NCBI GenBank assembly: GCA_964450305.1
Contig: CAYVFB010000002.1
Location: 1-64,000, forward strand
Length of the DNA: 64,000 nt
Source of the DNA: JAAYJG01 sp964450305
GTDB taxonomy: Bacteria; Bacillota; Clostridia; DSM-8532
Direction of reading: 5' to 3'
In this document: positions 16,581-24,835 of the stretch, piece by piece
How positions within the stretch are numbered: the first letter of the stretch is position 1
How the letters are laid out: each line of letters starts with the position of its first letter
Notes under the pieces: model-generated
What the model saw: only the letters and a program-made list of their open reading frames with translations
What the model was told of the DNA's origin: nothing
The model's database searches: none
Made by a program: the position numbers and the translations under genes

Positions 16581-17756
16581 ATGGTTTCATTATTATTGAT
16601 CATTATCTATCTTGCCTTTATCGGTTTGGGGCTGCCCGATTCTTTGCTTGGCTCAGCATGGCCGGTTATGTATGAACAGCTTGATGTTCCGATTTCTTAT
16701 GCCGGAATTGTAACGATGATTATTGCCGGTGGAACAATTGTATCCAGCCTTTTGTCTGATAAGTTGACCAGAAAGCTGGGGGCAGGGCTTGTAACTTCTA
16801 TCAGCGTGTTGATGACTGCAGCTGCGCTCTTTGGTTTTTCCTTCTCCAACTCTTTCATTCTGCTTTGCCTGTGGGCGGTTCCCTACGGGCTTGGGGCCGG
16901 TGCAATCGATGCTGCTTTAAATAATTATGTTGCTTTGCATTATGCCTCCCGGCATATGAACTGGTTACACAGCTTTTGGGGGGTTGGGACAACGATCAGC
17001 CCATATATCATGGGTTATTGCCTGTCGGGTGGTTATGGATGGAATAGAGGTTACAGTTCAGTCGGACTTATACAAATTGGATTAACCATCATTCTTTTTA
17101 TCAGTCTGCCGTTATGGAAAAAGCGAAGCCCCGCCCAGCCCGGTCATGAAGGGGCGAATGTTGCTTTAAGCCTTCGAGAAGCTATAAATATGAAGGGGGT
17201 TAAGCTTGTTCTGTTCACCTTTTTCAGCTACTGTGCGCTGGAATCCACTGCAGGCTTATGGGCAAGCAGCTATTTGTTTGGATTTCGCGCAGTGGATTCG
17301 GAAACCGCCGCAAGATTTGCATCCCTGTTCTATTTTGGAATTACCTTTGGGCGGTTTGCCAGCGGGTTTATCGCGGATAAAATCGGGGATAGGCAGCTTA
17401 TCCGGTATGGATTGGTTATTATCGTTTGCGGAATAGCTTTGGTTGGCATTCCATTTACAAGCGGGATACCTTCCTTAATTGGGCTTGTTGTCATCGGCCT
17501 TGGCTGCGCTCCCGTATATCCGTCCATCATCCACTCAACGCCGACAAACTTCGGGGCAGAAAACTCACAGGCGATTATTGGGATACAAATGGCAAGCGCT
17601 TATGCCGGTACCACCTTCATGCCGCCTCTCTTTGGCGTTATTGCCGATTATGTTAACATTGGCCTGTACCCGGTATTTTTAATTTTCTTTGCATTTCTGA
17701 TGCTGGTAATGTCTGAACGGCTGAACAAGACGATTGCTTCAGGAGAAAAGACCTGA
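16581..17756 (+). CDS. Major facilitator superfamily transporter
   Basis: 391 residues with about twelve membrane segments. The first-half loop signature is DKLTRKLGAGL (motif A-like) after helix 2, and FIADKIGDRQLIRYG is its repeat after helix 8. The GLGLPDSLLGSAWP start and the GAGAIDAALNNYVALHY stretch resemble the fucose permease-like (FucP/YfkF) branch, so a sugar or small organic substrate is likely but not shown. GGGGGA lies six bases before the ATG. It is followed by a strong terminator. Confidence 0.85.
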   Translation: MVSLLLIIIYLAFIGLGLPDSLLGSAWPVMYEQLDVPISYAGIVTMIIAGGTIVSSLLSDKLTRKLGAGLVTSISVLMTAAALFGFSFSNSFILLCLWAVPYGLGAGAIDAALNNYVALHYASRHMNWLHSFWGVGTTISPYIMGYCLSGGYGWNRGYSSVGLIQIGLTIILFISLPLWKKRSPAQPGHEGANVALSLREAINMKGVKLVLFTFFSYCALESTAGLWASSYLFGFRAVDSETAARFASLFYFGITFGRFASGFIADKIGDRQLIRYGLVIIVCGIALVGIPFTSGIPSLIGLVVIGLGCAPVYPSIIHSTPTNFGAENSQAIIGIQMASAYAGTTFMPPLFGVIADYVNIGLYPVFLIFFAFLMLVMSERLNKTIASGEKT

Positions 17757-17823
17757 AATAAAGGGGAAAGCTTTGTTTACTGAAAGAGACGGCAGAGGGG
17801 TTATGTGCCCTGAAAGACATAAT

Positions 17824-17875
17824 AAGGGGAGGTTCTGTGTCCTGAAAAGACGGAACACAGAGCCTTCCCTTTTTT
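17824..17875 (+). terminator. Terminator after the MFS gene, convergent with yhbY
   Basis: Long stem AAGGGGAGGTTCTGTGT / ACACAGAGCCTTCCCTT (17824-17842 with about 17852-17871) followed by TTTTTT. The left arm (17814-17841) also matches the REP-like unit of the spoIIIA gap in reverse orientation, so the terminator may be a co-opted repeat. Confidence 0.85.
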
Positions 17876-17895
17876 GACTCTTCTTTCGATTCAGA

Positions 17896-18186
17896 TCAGG
17901 GAAGCTCTATCACTTTGTTGTCGACGGATTGCCGATATAGCACAAAGCGATTGCCGATAACCTGAACGATTTCGGCCTTAAGCGACTGCGCAAGCTCTTC
18001 GCAGGCCTCTCTGGCCTCAATGGCCGAGTTTTTTAAAACGTTGCCCTTCACAAGCTCCCGCGCTTCCAGTGCATCATCCACCTGCTTGATCATATTGGCG
18101 GATATTCCATCCTTCCCAACCTGCAGGATGGTAGGGATTGTATTGGCAATGCTTCTTAAGAAGCTACGTTGTTTTCCAGTAAGCAT
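17896..18186 (-). CDS. yhbY: YhbY/CRM-domain RNA-binding protein
   Basis: 96-residue protein linked to the large ribosomal subunit precursor. The CRM fold is seen from MLTGKQRSFLRSIA through ILQVGKDGISANMIKQVDDALEARELVKGNVLKN to IVQVIGNRFVLYR; the GxxG-like loop is in VGKDG. The start is ATG 18186 with AAAGGA ten bases upstream; the longer frame adds 17 unconserved residues. It lies downstream of obgE. Confidence 0.93.
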   Translation of the reverse strand: MLTGKQRSFLRSIANTIPTILQVGKDGISANMIKQVDDALEARELVKGNVLKNSAIEAREACEELAQSLKAEIVQVIGNRFVLYRQSVDNKVIELP

Positions 18187-18359
18187 ATTTATTGAATCCT
18201 TTCTGCGTGCCCCTGGGCACGATGACAGATTGTTCATATGATAATTCTAATGATGTTGATCCTTTGAACCCGTATTCTCCGCGGATGCTGATAATACGGA
18301 AGACACATCAATCCTGGCAGTTACACTAAACCTGCATGCCCAGGTACTGACAGACTGGC

Positions 18360-19637
18360 TTATGGCACATACTCAAACTCAGTGTCTTCTCCAACCCTCA
18401 CCGTATCACCTTCCTGAACACCCTTTTGTTCAAGGGCACTGATGACACCCTTCTGACGAAGCGCTCGCTGAAAATACTGCAGGGATTCCCGGTCTTCAAA
18501 GTTTATTCCGCGCAGGATTCCACGAATCCAGGGACCATCGACCACATAAACCTCATTTTCCTTTTCCACGGTAAAGGGTTCTTCCGTTTCAGCCTTATAC
18601 AGCATTTCTTTCGGGGCGGGCTCATAAATAATGGGTTCGGGCAGGGTTTTCACCTGCTCATAAACATAGTTCACCAAATCTCTTACCCCGGTTCCTGTCG
18701 CCGCACTGATGGGAAACACCCTGTATCCCTGCTGCTCCATAGATGCTGTGAAACCCTTAAGTATATCCTGGTTGGAAAGCACATCCACCTTGTTTGCAGC
18801 GATTATCTGCGGACGTTTCGCCAGCTCCGGGTTGAATTTTTCCAACTCGCTGTTGATGGTATGAAAATCTTCAACAGGATCCCGTCCATCCAGGCTTGCG
18901 ATATCGATCACATGAACCAGAATCCTGGTGCGCTCCACATGCCGTAAAAAATCATGCCCCAATCCAACGCCTTCATGAGCACCTTCTATCAACCCGGGAA
19001 TATCGGCTATGACGAAGCTTTCACCCTCGCCCATCGAAACAACCCCCAGGTTAGGAGAAAGAGTGGTGAAGTGATAATTGGCAATTTTCGGCCTGGCTGA
19101 TGACACCGCAGCAAGCAGCGTGGACTTGCCGACATTGGGGTACCCTACCAGGCCAACATCGGCCAGCAGCTTCAGCTCCAGGATGATCCATCTTTCTTCT
19201 CCGGGCGTGCCGTTCTTCGCAAAGTTTGGAATCTGCCGGGTAGGTGTGGCAAAATGGACATTACCCTTGCCGCCCTTGCCGCCCTTTGCGATGATTTCGG
19301 TTTGACCATCCTTTGTGATATCGGCCAGAATCAATCCAGTTTCCTTATCCTTCACAAGGGTTCCACAGGGAACCTTGATCACCAGATCCGCACCCTTTTT
19401 CCCGAAGCATTTTCTTTGACCGCCGTCTTCTCCGCGTTCGCTCTTATAGCTTCTTTTGTACCTGAAATCGGCCAGGGTCCGCAGATGCTGGTCGGCCTGA
19501 AAGATCAGGTTTCCGCCATCTCCGCCGTCCCCGCCATCGGGGCCGCCTGCAGCCACATATTTTTCGCGGTGAAAGGAGACCCTCCCGTTTCCGCCGTCAC
19601 CGGCCTTTACATAAATCTCAGCCAGATCTATAAACAT
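18360..19637 (-). CDS. obgE: GTPase ObgE/CgtA
   Basis: 425-residue GTPase of 50S assembly and, in spore formers, of sporulation onset. The glycine-rich Obg domain is 1-158 (AGDGGNGRVSF, GGPDGGDGGDGGN), the G domain has G1 GYPNVGKS at 165-172, G3 DIPGLIEGA and G4 NKVD, and a C-terminal OCT domain (about 340-425) starts near EPFTVEKENEVYVVDG. GGAGGG lies before the ATG. It follows rpmA after a terminator-like hairpin, so it may have its own promoter or depend on read-through. Confidence 0.97.
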   Translation of the reverse strand: MFIDLAEIYVKAGDGGNGRVSFHREKYVAAGGPDGGDGGDGGNLIFQADQHLRTLADFRYKRSYKSERGEDGGQRKCFGKKGADLVIKVPCGTLVKDKETGLILADITKDGQTEIIAKGGKGGKGNVHFATPTRQIPNFAKNGTPGEERWIILELKLLADVGLVGYPNVGKSTLLAAVSSARPKIANYHFTTLSPNLGVVSMGEGESFVIADIPGLIEGAHEGVGLGHDFLRHVERTRILVHVIDIASLDGRDPVEDFHTINSELEKFNPELAKRPQIIAANKVDVLSNQDILKGFTASMEQQGYRVFPISAATGTGVRDLVNYVYEQVKTLPEPIIYEPAPKEMLYKAETEEPFTVEKENEVYVVDGPWIRGILRGINFEDRESLQYFQRALRQKGVISALEQKGVQEGDTVRVGEDTEFEYVP

Positions 19638-19730
19638 TTTTGTTGCCCTCCAAGGTTCTTAACCGGCCTGGCATGGATTGCCCGGCAGTCATGTCAGGAT
19701 TCTACCCGATTACAGGCTTTTTAATCAGAC

Positions 19731-19757
19731 AAAAAGGGGACGAACCTCTTCGCCCCC
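19731..19757 (-). terminator. Terminator after rpmA
   Basis: Stem 19736-19744 with 19749-19757 (GGGG-CGAA type, one mismatch, 4-base loop). On the minus strand it is followed by TTTTTGTCT. It lies 16 bases past the rpmA stop. Confidence 0.75.
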
Positions 19758-19773
19758 CATAAGCTTTTACCCT

Positions 19774-20052
19774 TTAACCGTTGATGATGCTGACTTTCTT
19801 TTTGTCTCTGCCCATTCTTTCGAATTTAACGGTTCCATCTGCTGTAGCAAATAATGTATCATCTGAGCCGATCCCAACATTGGTACCGGGATGGATTTTG
19901 GTTCCTCTTTGTCTGACGAGTATATTTCCGGCTTTTACGAACTGCCCGTCGGCTCTCTTCGTACCCAGCCTTTTGGACTGGCTGTCACGGCCGTTCTTTG
20001 TGCTGCCCACACCTTTTTTATGTGCAAACAACTGCAAATTTACCTTTACCAT
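19774..20052 (-). CDS. rpmA: 50S ribosomal protein L27 with Prp-cleaved extension
   Basis: 92-residue large-subunit protein near the peptidyl-transfer site. It starts MVKVNLQLFAHKKG, the Firmicutes form in which nine residues are removed by the protease Prp between Phe9 and Ala10. The rest (GVGSTKNGRDSQSKRLGTKRADGQ, ILVRQRGTKIHPGTNVGIG) is standard L27. prp lies immediately upstream, 5 bases away, as in Staphylococcus and Bacillus. Confidence 0.97.
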   Translation of the reverse strand: MVKVNLQLFAHKKGVGSTKNGRDSQSKRLGTKRADGQFVKAGNILVRQRGTKIHPGTNVGIGSDDTLFATADGTVKFERMGRDKKKVSIING

Positions 20053-20057
20053 TTGGT

Positions 20058-20387
20058 TTACACCTCCTCGTACCGAACTCGGACATATTTATGATAATCC
20101 GCTTCAATTTGTCTTAACCCAATGTCCATGGTCTTCAATATGATCTGTGTGGTTGTTTGTTGTTCACCGGTGAGATTGTCGGGGATAAAACATTTGATAT
20201 AACCATCTTTCTGCTGAAAGCTTTTGAACCCGGCCAGTTCATCCATACCCCCCAATGCTGCGAAAACAATGGCGGATACGGCGGAGCAAACGATATCGCT
20301 TCCTGCGTCACTGAACTGTGCGTGGCCCTTTATCTTAAACCCCTGGATAACACCCTGAGAGCTTTTGTAAACAACAGCGTCAATCAT
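20058..20387 (-). CDS. prp: Ribosomal-processing cysteine protease Prp
   Basis: 109-residue cysteine protease that removes the N-terminal extension of L27. The catalytic pair is His22 in KIKGHAQF and Cys34 in GSDIVCSAVSAIVFAAL. Its ATG overlaps the rplU stop by one base (TAATG), so translation is coupled. It sits in the conserved rplU-prp-rpmA order. Confidence 0.95.
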   Translation of the reverse strand: MIDAVVYKSSQGVIQGFKIKGHAQFSDAGSDIVCSAVSAIVFAALGGMDELAGFKSFQQKDGYIKCFIPDNLTGEQQTTTQIILKTMDIGLRQIEADYHKYVRVRYEEV

Positions 20388-20698
20388 TATGCGTTGATTT
20401 TTTCAATCTGAACCTTTGTGTACGGCTGTCTGTGGCCTTGCTTTCTCCTGTAGCCCTTTTTCGGCTTGTACTTGAAGACGATAACCTTCTTATCCTTGCC
20501 ATGGCCAAGAACCTTTGCAGCAACAGAAGCACCCTTCACTTCGGGTGAACCTGCTGTGAACTGTTCTTCAGTGGAAACAGCAAGCACTTTGTCAAAAACA
20601 ACAGCTGTGCCTTCTTCGGCTGAAAGCTTTTCAATGAAGACGACATCGCCTTCCTGAACCCTGTACTGCTTTCCTCCGGTTTCAATAATTGCGTACAT
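20387..20698 (-). CDS. rplU: 50S ribosomal protein L21
   Basis: 103-residue large-subunit protein. MYAIIETGGKQYRVQEGDVVFIEKL at the start and FKYKPKKGYRRKQGHRQPYTKVQIEKI at the end are diagnostic. The start is ATG 20698 after GGAGGAGGTG; the longer frame runs 23 codons into the leader and is not conserved. First gene of the L21-Prp-L27 unit. Confidence 0.98.
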   Translation of the reverse strand: MYAIIETGGKQYRVQEGDVVFIEKLSAEEGTAVVFDKVLAVSTEEQFTAGSPEVKGASVAAKVLGHGKDKKVIVFKYKPKKGYRRKQGHRQPYTKVQIEKINA

Positions 20699-20813
20699 AA
20701 TATGCACCTCCTCCATCCAATCTCGCCACGAAAGGGAGCGGTTTCCCGGCTTTTTAAGCCCTTTCACATGCGGTTGCCGTTATATTCTAACACAGCGTAT
20801 AATACTGTGTCAA
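20699..20813 (-). promoter_or_regulatory. rplU promoter and probable L21 leader
   Basis: TTGACA (20813-20808), an 18-base spacer and TAGAAT (20789-20784) give a strong sigma-A promoter with a start near 20777. The roughly 78-base leader can fold with AAAGGG and CCCTTT enclosing a smaller GGCTT / AAGCC hairpin. Firmicutes L21 leaders are known autoregulatory RNAs; I match by position and folding only. The -35 box is 21 bases from the galK stop. Confidence 0.6.
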
Positions 20814-20833
20814 CTTGTGAAAAAAAAGAAATT

Positions 20834-22015
20834 TTATAAGATTTCTCTTCCACCGTCTCCAATTTCAGATACATAGAAACTGGCGGGATAGCCAATTCTG
20901 CTTTCATAGGCCGCTCCAACCTGTTTGATGAAAGCTTGAACCTGTTCTTCGCGAACCAGGCTAACTGTACAACCTCCGAAGCCAGCGCCGGTCATTCTGG
21001 AACCAAGCACTCCGTCTATCCTTCTTGCTTCTTTAACAAGCGTATCCAACTCATTGCCGGTAACCTCATACAAATCCCCCAACGAATCGTGCGAAGCGTT
21101 CATCAGCCTTCCGAAATCATTAAGCCTGGCTTCCTTTAACGCTTTCACCGACTGAAGCACTCTGTCGTTTTCATACACCACATGTTCCACACGTCTTCGG
21201 ATAGTTTCGTCAGGGATTAGCCCGCTGTGCCTGGTGAATTCATCCACAGAGATATCCCGCAGGCAGGTTGCTTCGGGTAATGCCTTTTGTAGAAAAGCAA
21301 GCCCTTTTTCGCATTCGCTTCTTCTTTCGTTATATTTGCCTTCACCAAGGCTCCTCTTTTTATTGGTATTGGACAATACCAGCCTGTATCCTTCCATTTT
21401 CAACGGAACCATTTCCCAAACCAGATCCCGGCAATCCAGGAATATGGCCATATCCTTTTTCCCCATGGCCGAGGAAAACTGATCCATGATGCCGCATTTC
21501 ACACCGATGTAGTTATGCTCCGCAATTTGTGCGATTTTAGCCATTTGAACCATATCAATTTCACGTTCGGTGCCATAAGCCGTGTTTCCCAGAGATACAA
21601 GGGCGATGGCAGTGGCAATCTCTATCGCTGCCGATGAAGAAAGGCCGCTTCCAAGGGGAACCTTGTCATCGAACAACAGGTCGCAGCCACACAGCCGGTA
21701 ACCTGCCTTATGCAGCTCATCTGCCACGCCAAGCTGATAATTTCCCCATTTCAAACCCTTGTATTTTTCCAACTCATCCAGATCTGCGTGAACCATTTGT
21801 TTCAGATCAGTAGCGATCAGATTGATTTGCCGATCCATCCGCGGCCGGGCCAGAAGGGTTGTCGCCATGGTCAGTGCCGCGGGAAACACGAAGCCTCCGT
21901 TATAATCGGTATGCTCCCCGATCAGGTTCACCCTGCCCGGAGCGGTGAACACTCGGATACCGCTGTCGTCACCTCCGAAGTAATGGAGAAATGTTTCTTT
22001 TAAAGTGCTTATCAT
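20834..22015 (-). CDS. galK: Galactokinase
   Basis: 393-residue GHMP kinase that makes galactose 1-phosphate in the Leloir pathway. The signature GRVNLIGEHTDYNGG is near residues 27-41, the ATP loop PLGSGLSSSAA near 115-125, and the third motif MTGAGFGGCTVSLV near 340. The start is MISTLKETFLHYFG with GGAGG eight bases upstream; the longer frame adds five residues. It follows galT by 151 bases on the same strand and is probably co-transcribed. No galE is in view. Confidence 0.97.
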   Translation of the reverse strand: MISTLKETFLHYFGGDDSGIRVFTAPGRVNLIGEHTDYNGGFVFPAALTMATTLLARPRMDRQINLIATDLKQMVHADLDELEKYKGLKWGNYQLGVADELHKAGYRLCGCDLLFDDKVPLGSGLSSSAAIEIATAIALVSLGNTAYGTEREIDMVQMAKIAQIAEHNYIGVKCGIMDQFSSAMGKKDMAIFLDCRDLVWEMVPLKMEGYRLVLSNTNKKRSLGEGKYNERRSECEKGLAFLQKALPEATCLRDISVDEFTRHSGLIPDETIRRRVEHVVYENDRVLQSVKALKEARLNDFGRLMNASHDSLGDLYEVTGNELDTLVKEARRIDGVLGSRMTGAGFGGCTVSLVREEQVQAFIKQVGAAYESRIGYPASFYVSEIGDGGREIL

Positions 22016-22166
22016 CACCAAAACCTCCAAAATCCCTTTTTACGCTGCATGATGGAACCAGCGTTCCAGTTCGTCTATTTACTCGATTATCGCATCTGTA
22101 ATTCAGTTTTCTTGCATGAAAATCTTTCTATGCAGCTGTAAATGATTCAAATGCGGGTAAGTTTCC

Positions 22167-23138
22167 TCATTTATTCTTTTTCACAAACCTTTGATATGCC
22201 TGCTTCAGTTCCTCTGCTTTTTCTTCGGGCGCGGTAGGATTACAGTGAGCCCAAGCGCCGGTTTCACTGGAGGCATTGAACTTTTGCTTTTCGCTGGAGC
22301 GCATCGGTGGAAAAAACTCAATATGAAAATGGTAATCCTCATAATTATCCGCAGTATTTACAGGGTTTTGATGCATGCACATCATATAGGGAAAGGTTGT
22401 GTCAAACAGTGCATCCAGCATTCCTGCCGTTTCCCGGATTGCCTTCGCGAGGTTTCTTTTCTCGCCTGGATTCATTTGTGTGAGGTTTTGTTTGTGATTT
22501 TTGGAAACGATGTACACGCCATAGGGGTATTCCACAAAGAACGGGAGTACCGTAATGAAATCATCGTTTTCAAAGATGATTCTTTTTCCAAAGCTCATTT
22601 CTTCCTCTAAAAACCGGCACATCAGGCATTCGCCGTTCTTTTCAGAATGTTCGCGGAAGGCTTCCAGCTCCAGCTGAATTTTTTTCGGGATAAAGGGATA
22701 TCCGTAGATCTGCCCATGAGGATGCGGCATGGTAACACCCACTACTTCACCCCGGTTTTCAAAAATAAAAACATACTTAATTTTTTCATCAGCGGAAAGC
22801 GTGACAAAGCGCTCAGTCCACAAATCTACCAGCTTTGCAACATGTTCCTCCGACAACTCGGGCAGGGTTGCAGTATGCTTCGGAGAGTACAGGATCACCT
22901 CACAGCGGCCGTATGAAGGTGCTGTTTTAAAAAAATCGTTACCAACGGAATCGGGCTGGGGCGGTTGGTTTGAAAGGGCTGGAAAGTCGTTGTCATATTT
23001 CAGCACATCATAGTCCGGAACGTTTCCGGATCCGGGGCAGAATGGGCACCAGTCCTTTGGCATCTGGGGCCTGTTTTGTCTGTGGGAGGCAATCATCACC
23101 CAATCTTTGATAAATGGGTGCCATCGCAGTTCAGCCAT
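22167..23138 (-). CDS. galT: Galactose-1-phosphate uridylyltransferase (HIT-type)
   Basis: 323-residue enzyme that swaps UMP between UDP-glucose and galactose 1-phosphate. The zinc pair CPFCPG is near residue 30, the nucleophile histidine is in MPHPHGQIYGYPF, and YHFHIEFFPP is the C-terminal metal region. It is the short type related to E. coli-like GalT rather than the longer Bacillus GalT2. The start is MAELRWHPFI with AAAGGAG nine bases upstream; the longer frame adds 26 residues without support. It is 58 bases after the sheath-like gene and ahead of galK. Confidence 0.96.
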   Translation of the reverse strand: MAELRWHPFIKDWVMIASHRQNRPQMPKDWCPFCPGSGNVPDYDVLKYDNDFPALSNQPPQPDSVGNDFFKTAPSYGRCEVILYSPKHTATLPELSEEHVAKLVDLWTERFVTLSADEKIKYVFIFENRGEVVGVTMPHPHGQIYGYPFIPKKIQLELEAFREHSEKNGECLMCRFLEEEMSFGKRIIFENDDFITVLPFFVEYPYGVYIVSKNHKQNLTQMNPGEKRNLAKAIRETAGMLDALFDTTFPYMMCMHQNPVNTADNYEDYHFHIEFFPPMRSSEKQKFNASSETGAWAHCNPTAPEEKAEELKQAYQRFVKKNK

Positions 23139-23196
23139 AATGAAAAGCTCCTTTAGCAATAATCGTATTGTAACTGTAAAAAGTTGTTTACACAAC

Positions 23197-24702
23197 TTAT
23201 GGTTCATTCTGAACAATGCTCATAACAAAAAATTCTGCAGGCCTTGTGATTGCAACGCCAAAAATAAAAATCCTTTTCTCCTGTGCCAGATCATTTGCCG
23301 TCATCGTCGTACGATCCATTTTCACGAAATAGGCTTGCTCGGGTTTGGTTCCCATTAATGCGCCATTGCGCCATTCGTTGTTCAGGAAGTTCTCTACACT
23401 TTGAACTGTTTTTGCCCATAGTTGTTCATTGTTTGGCTCATATACAATCCATTCGGTACCTTCCCGGATGGTTTGGTTGAGATACAGGACATATCGTTTC
23501 ACATTCACATATTTATATTCTTCATCGGACGAGCAGGTTCTGGCCCCCCATACCAAAGTTCCCCTTCCCGGGAAAAAACGGATAGTATTAATTCCATCAG
23601 GATTCAAAGTTTCCTGCTCATTCTCTGTTACTGCGTATTTCAAGCCAATAATACCGCTTACCGGACTATTCGCCGAAGCTTTATGAACACCCCTCGCTCT
23701 GTCATTCGCACCGTAAATCCCCGCAATCGCACCAGAAGGAGGAATATTCAGGGTTCCGCCTGTTTCAGGGTCCTGGGTTTGAAGCCATGGATGATAGAAC
23801 GCTGCATATGAAGAATCGAAATGATCACGATGTTCACGCAGATCGCTGATATGTTCAATCGTATCCGGCATATCCAATATTGCAAACCTGTCTTTCATGG
23901 CTTCGCAGTGATCGATGAACCCCTGTTGAATATCCACGTCGAAAACCCCCGGGATCGCCACAATGCGAACATCTTTCAACTGTTCAAGCGCTGGGAGCCC
24001 TGTATTCAAATAATCATCGGAAACGATATGATTGATGTCAACGGGTGTGATACTGATAATATAACAACGGGTGCCACCATTTTCAAAAAAGCTTTTCACC
24101 GCATGGGGAAGAACCCCATATTGACCCATGCTTTCTGGCAGGAAACCCCCGTAATACTGTTGGTATTCTGAAAAGCCATTGAGTAATGGCTGTTCATTTC
24201 CTGCAGGTTTGGTTTCTGTAATGCCGACAAAGGCTGTTATGTCTGTTAAAACACCCTGAATAGGCTGAATTGACTGGATTTCTTCAACATAAACATCTGG
24301 GACTGTATAGGACGAATGATTCGGAACCTGGATTGTACTTTCGATTGAGGTATCGGGTTCGGATGATCCTTCAACTAATTTTTCCGGTTGGGTTCCTTCT
24401 TTTCCTGCTTCGACGGACTCTGTTGTTTTATCGGTTCCCCTACCAAACACAGTTGGAAGTGAGGGTTGTGGATCATCTTCAGGAAAGAATGCTGGTGTCG
24501 GCGATCCTTTAAAAAATACGCTCTTGTTTTGTTGTTCTGATTTTGAGACTTCATAAGTTTTTTGCTTCCCCAGCCACCCTGTGAGGCTGTCTGGATTGAA
24601 AGCGGAATCTTTCATATTCAAAAGCACAAATGCGGTCAGTGCAATCATGATAATAAGAACTGCAGATCCATATTTTTTCAAAGCTTTTGCCCATTTTTTC
24701 AT
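23197..24702 (-). CDS. Membrane-anchored phage/contractile-system tail sheath protein (orphan)
   Basis: 501 residues in three parts: a basic tail and one membrane helix (about 12-30), a Ser/Thr/Glu/Pro-rich linker (about 35-130), and a full-length contractile tail sheath domain (about 135-497). The sheath hallmarks are all there: VYVEEIQSIQPIQGVLTDI and TAFVGITE at the N-terminal strand, AVKSFFENGGTRCYIIS near 201-217, AAFYHPWLQ, GVHKASANSPVSGIIG, INTIRFFPGRGTLVWGARTCSS, and the end TEWIVYEPNNEQLW..FLNNEWRNGALMG..YFVKMDRTTMT..TRPAEFF. Such proteins normally polymerise around a tail tube in the cytoplasm; the positive N-tail here predicts the sheath domain outside. No tube, baseplate, AAA+ or other tail gene is in the window. 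Its neighbours are galT and glnN. The ribosome binding site is poor (a G-rich run upstream of the ATG). The domain call is firm, the role unknown. Confidence 0.9.
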   Translation of the reverse strand: MKKWAKALKKYGSAVLIIMIALTAFVLLNMKDSAFNPDSLTGWLGKQKTYEVSKSEQQNKSVFFKGSPTPAFFPEDDPQPSLPTVFGRGTDKTTESVEAGKEGTQPEKLVEGSSEPDTSIESTIQVPNHSSYTVPDVYVEEIQSIQPIQGVLTDITAFVGITETKPAGNEQPLLNGFSEYQQYYGGFLPESMGQYGVLPHAVKSFFENGGTRCYIISITPVDINHIVSDDYLNTGLPALEQLKDVRIVAIPGVFDVDIQQGFIDHCEAMKDRFAILDMPDTIEHISDLREHRDHFDSSYAAFYHPWLQTQDPETGGTLNIPPSGAIAGIYGANDRARGVHKASANSPVSGIIGLKYAVTENEQETLNPDGINTIRFFPGRGTLVWGARTCSSDEEYKYVNVKRYVLYLNQTIREGTEWIVYEPNNEQLWAKTVQSVENFLNNEWRNGALMGTKPEQAYFVKMDRTTMTANDLAQEKRIFIFGVAITRPAEFFVMSIVQNEP

Positions 24703-24835
24703 AAGGTACCCGCCCCCGTTTTCGACCCTTTTGTGTTCAAGACCGTTTTATACATACTCTCACTTTTTTTCTACGGTCATTTCTTACTCCCTTATTCCAA
24801 AACATCCTGAATGAAGCAACTACCCAAAGCAATCG

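Noticed and set aside
23197..24702. Prophage or eCIS cluster around the sheath protein
   Set aside because: No capsid, tube, baseplate, lysis, integrase or AAA+ gene occurs within tens of kilobases; the neighbours are metabolic genes.
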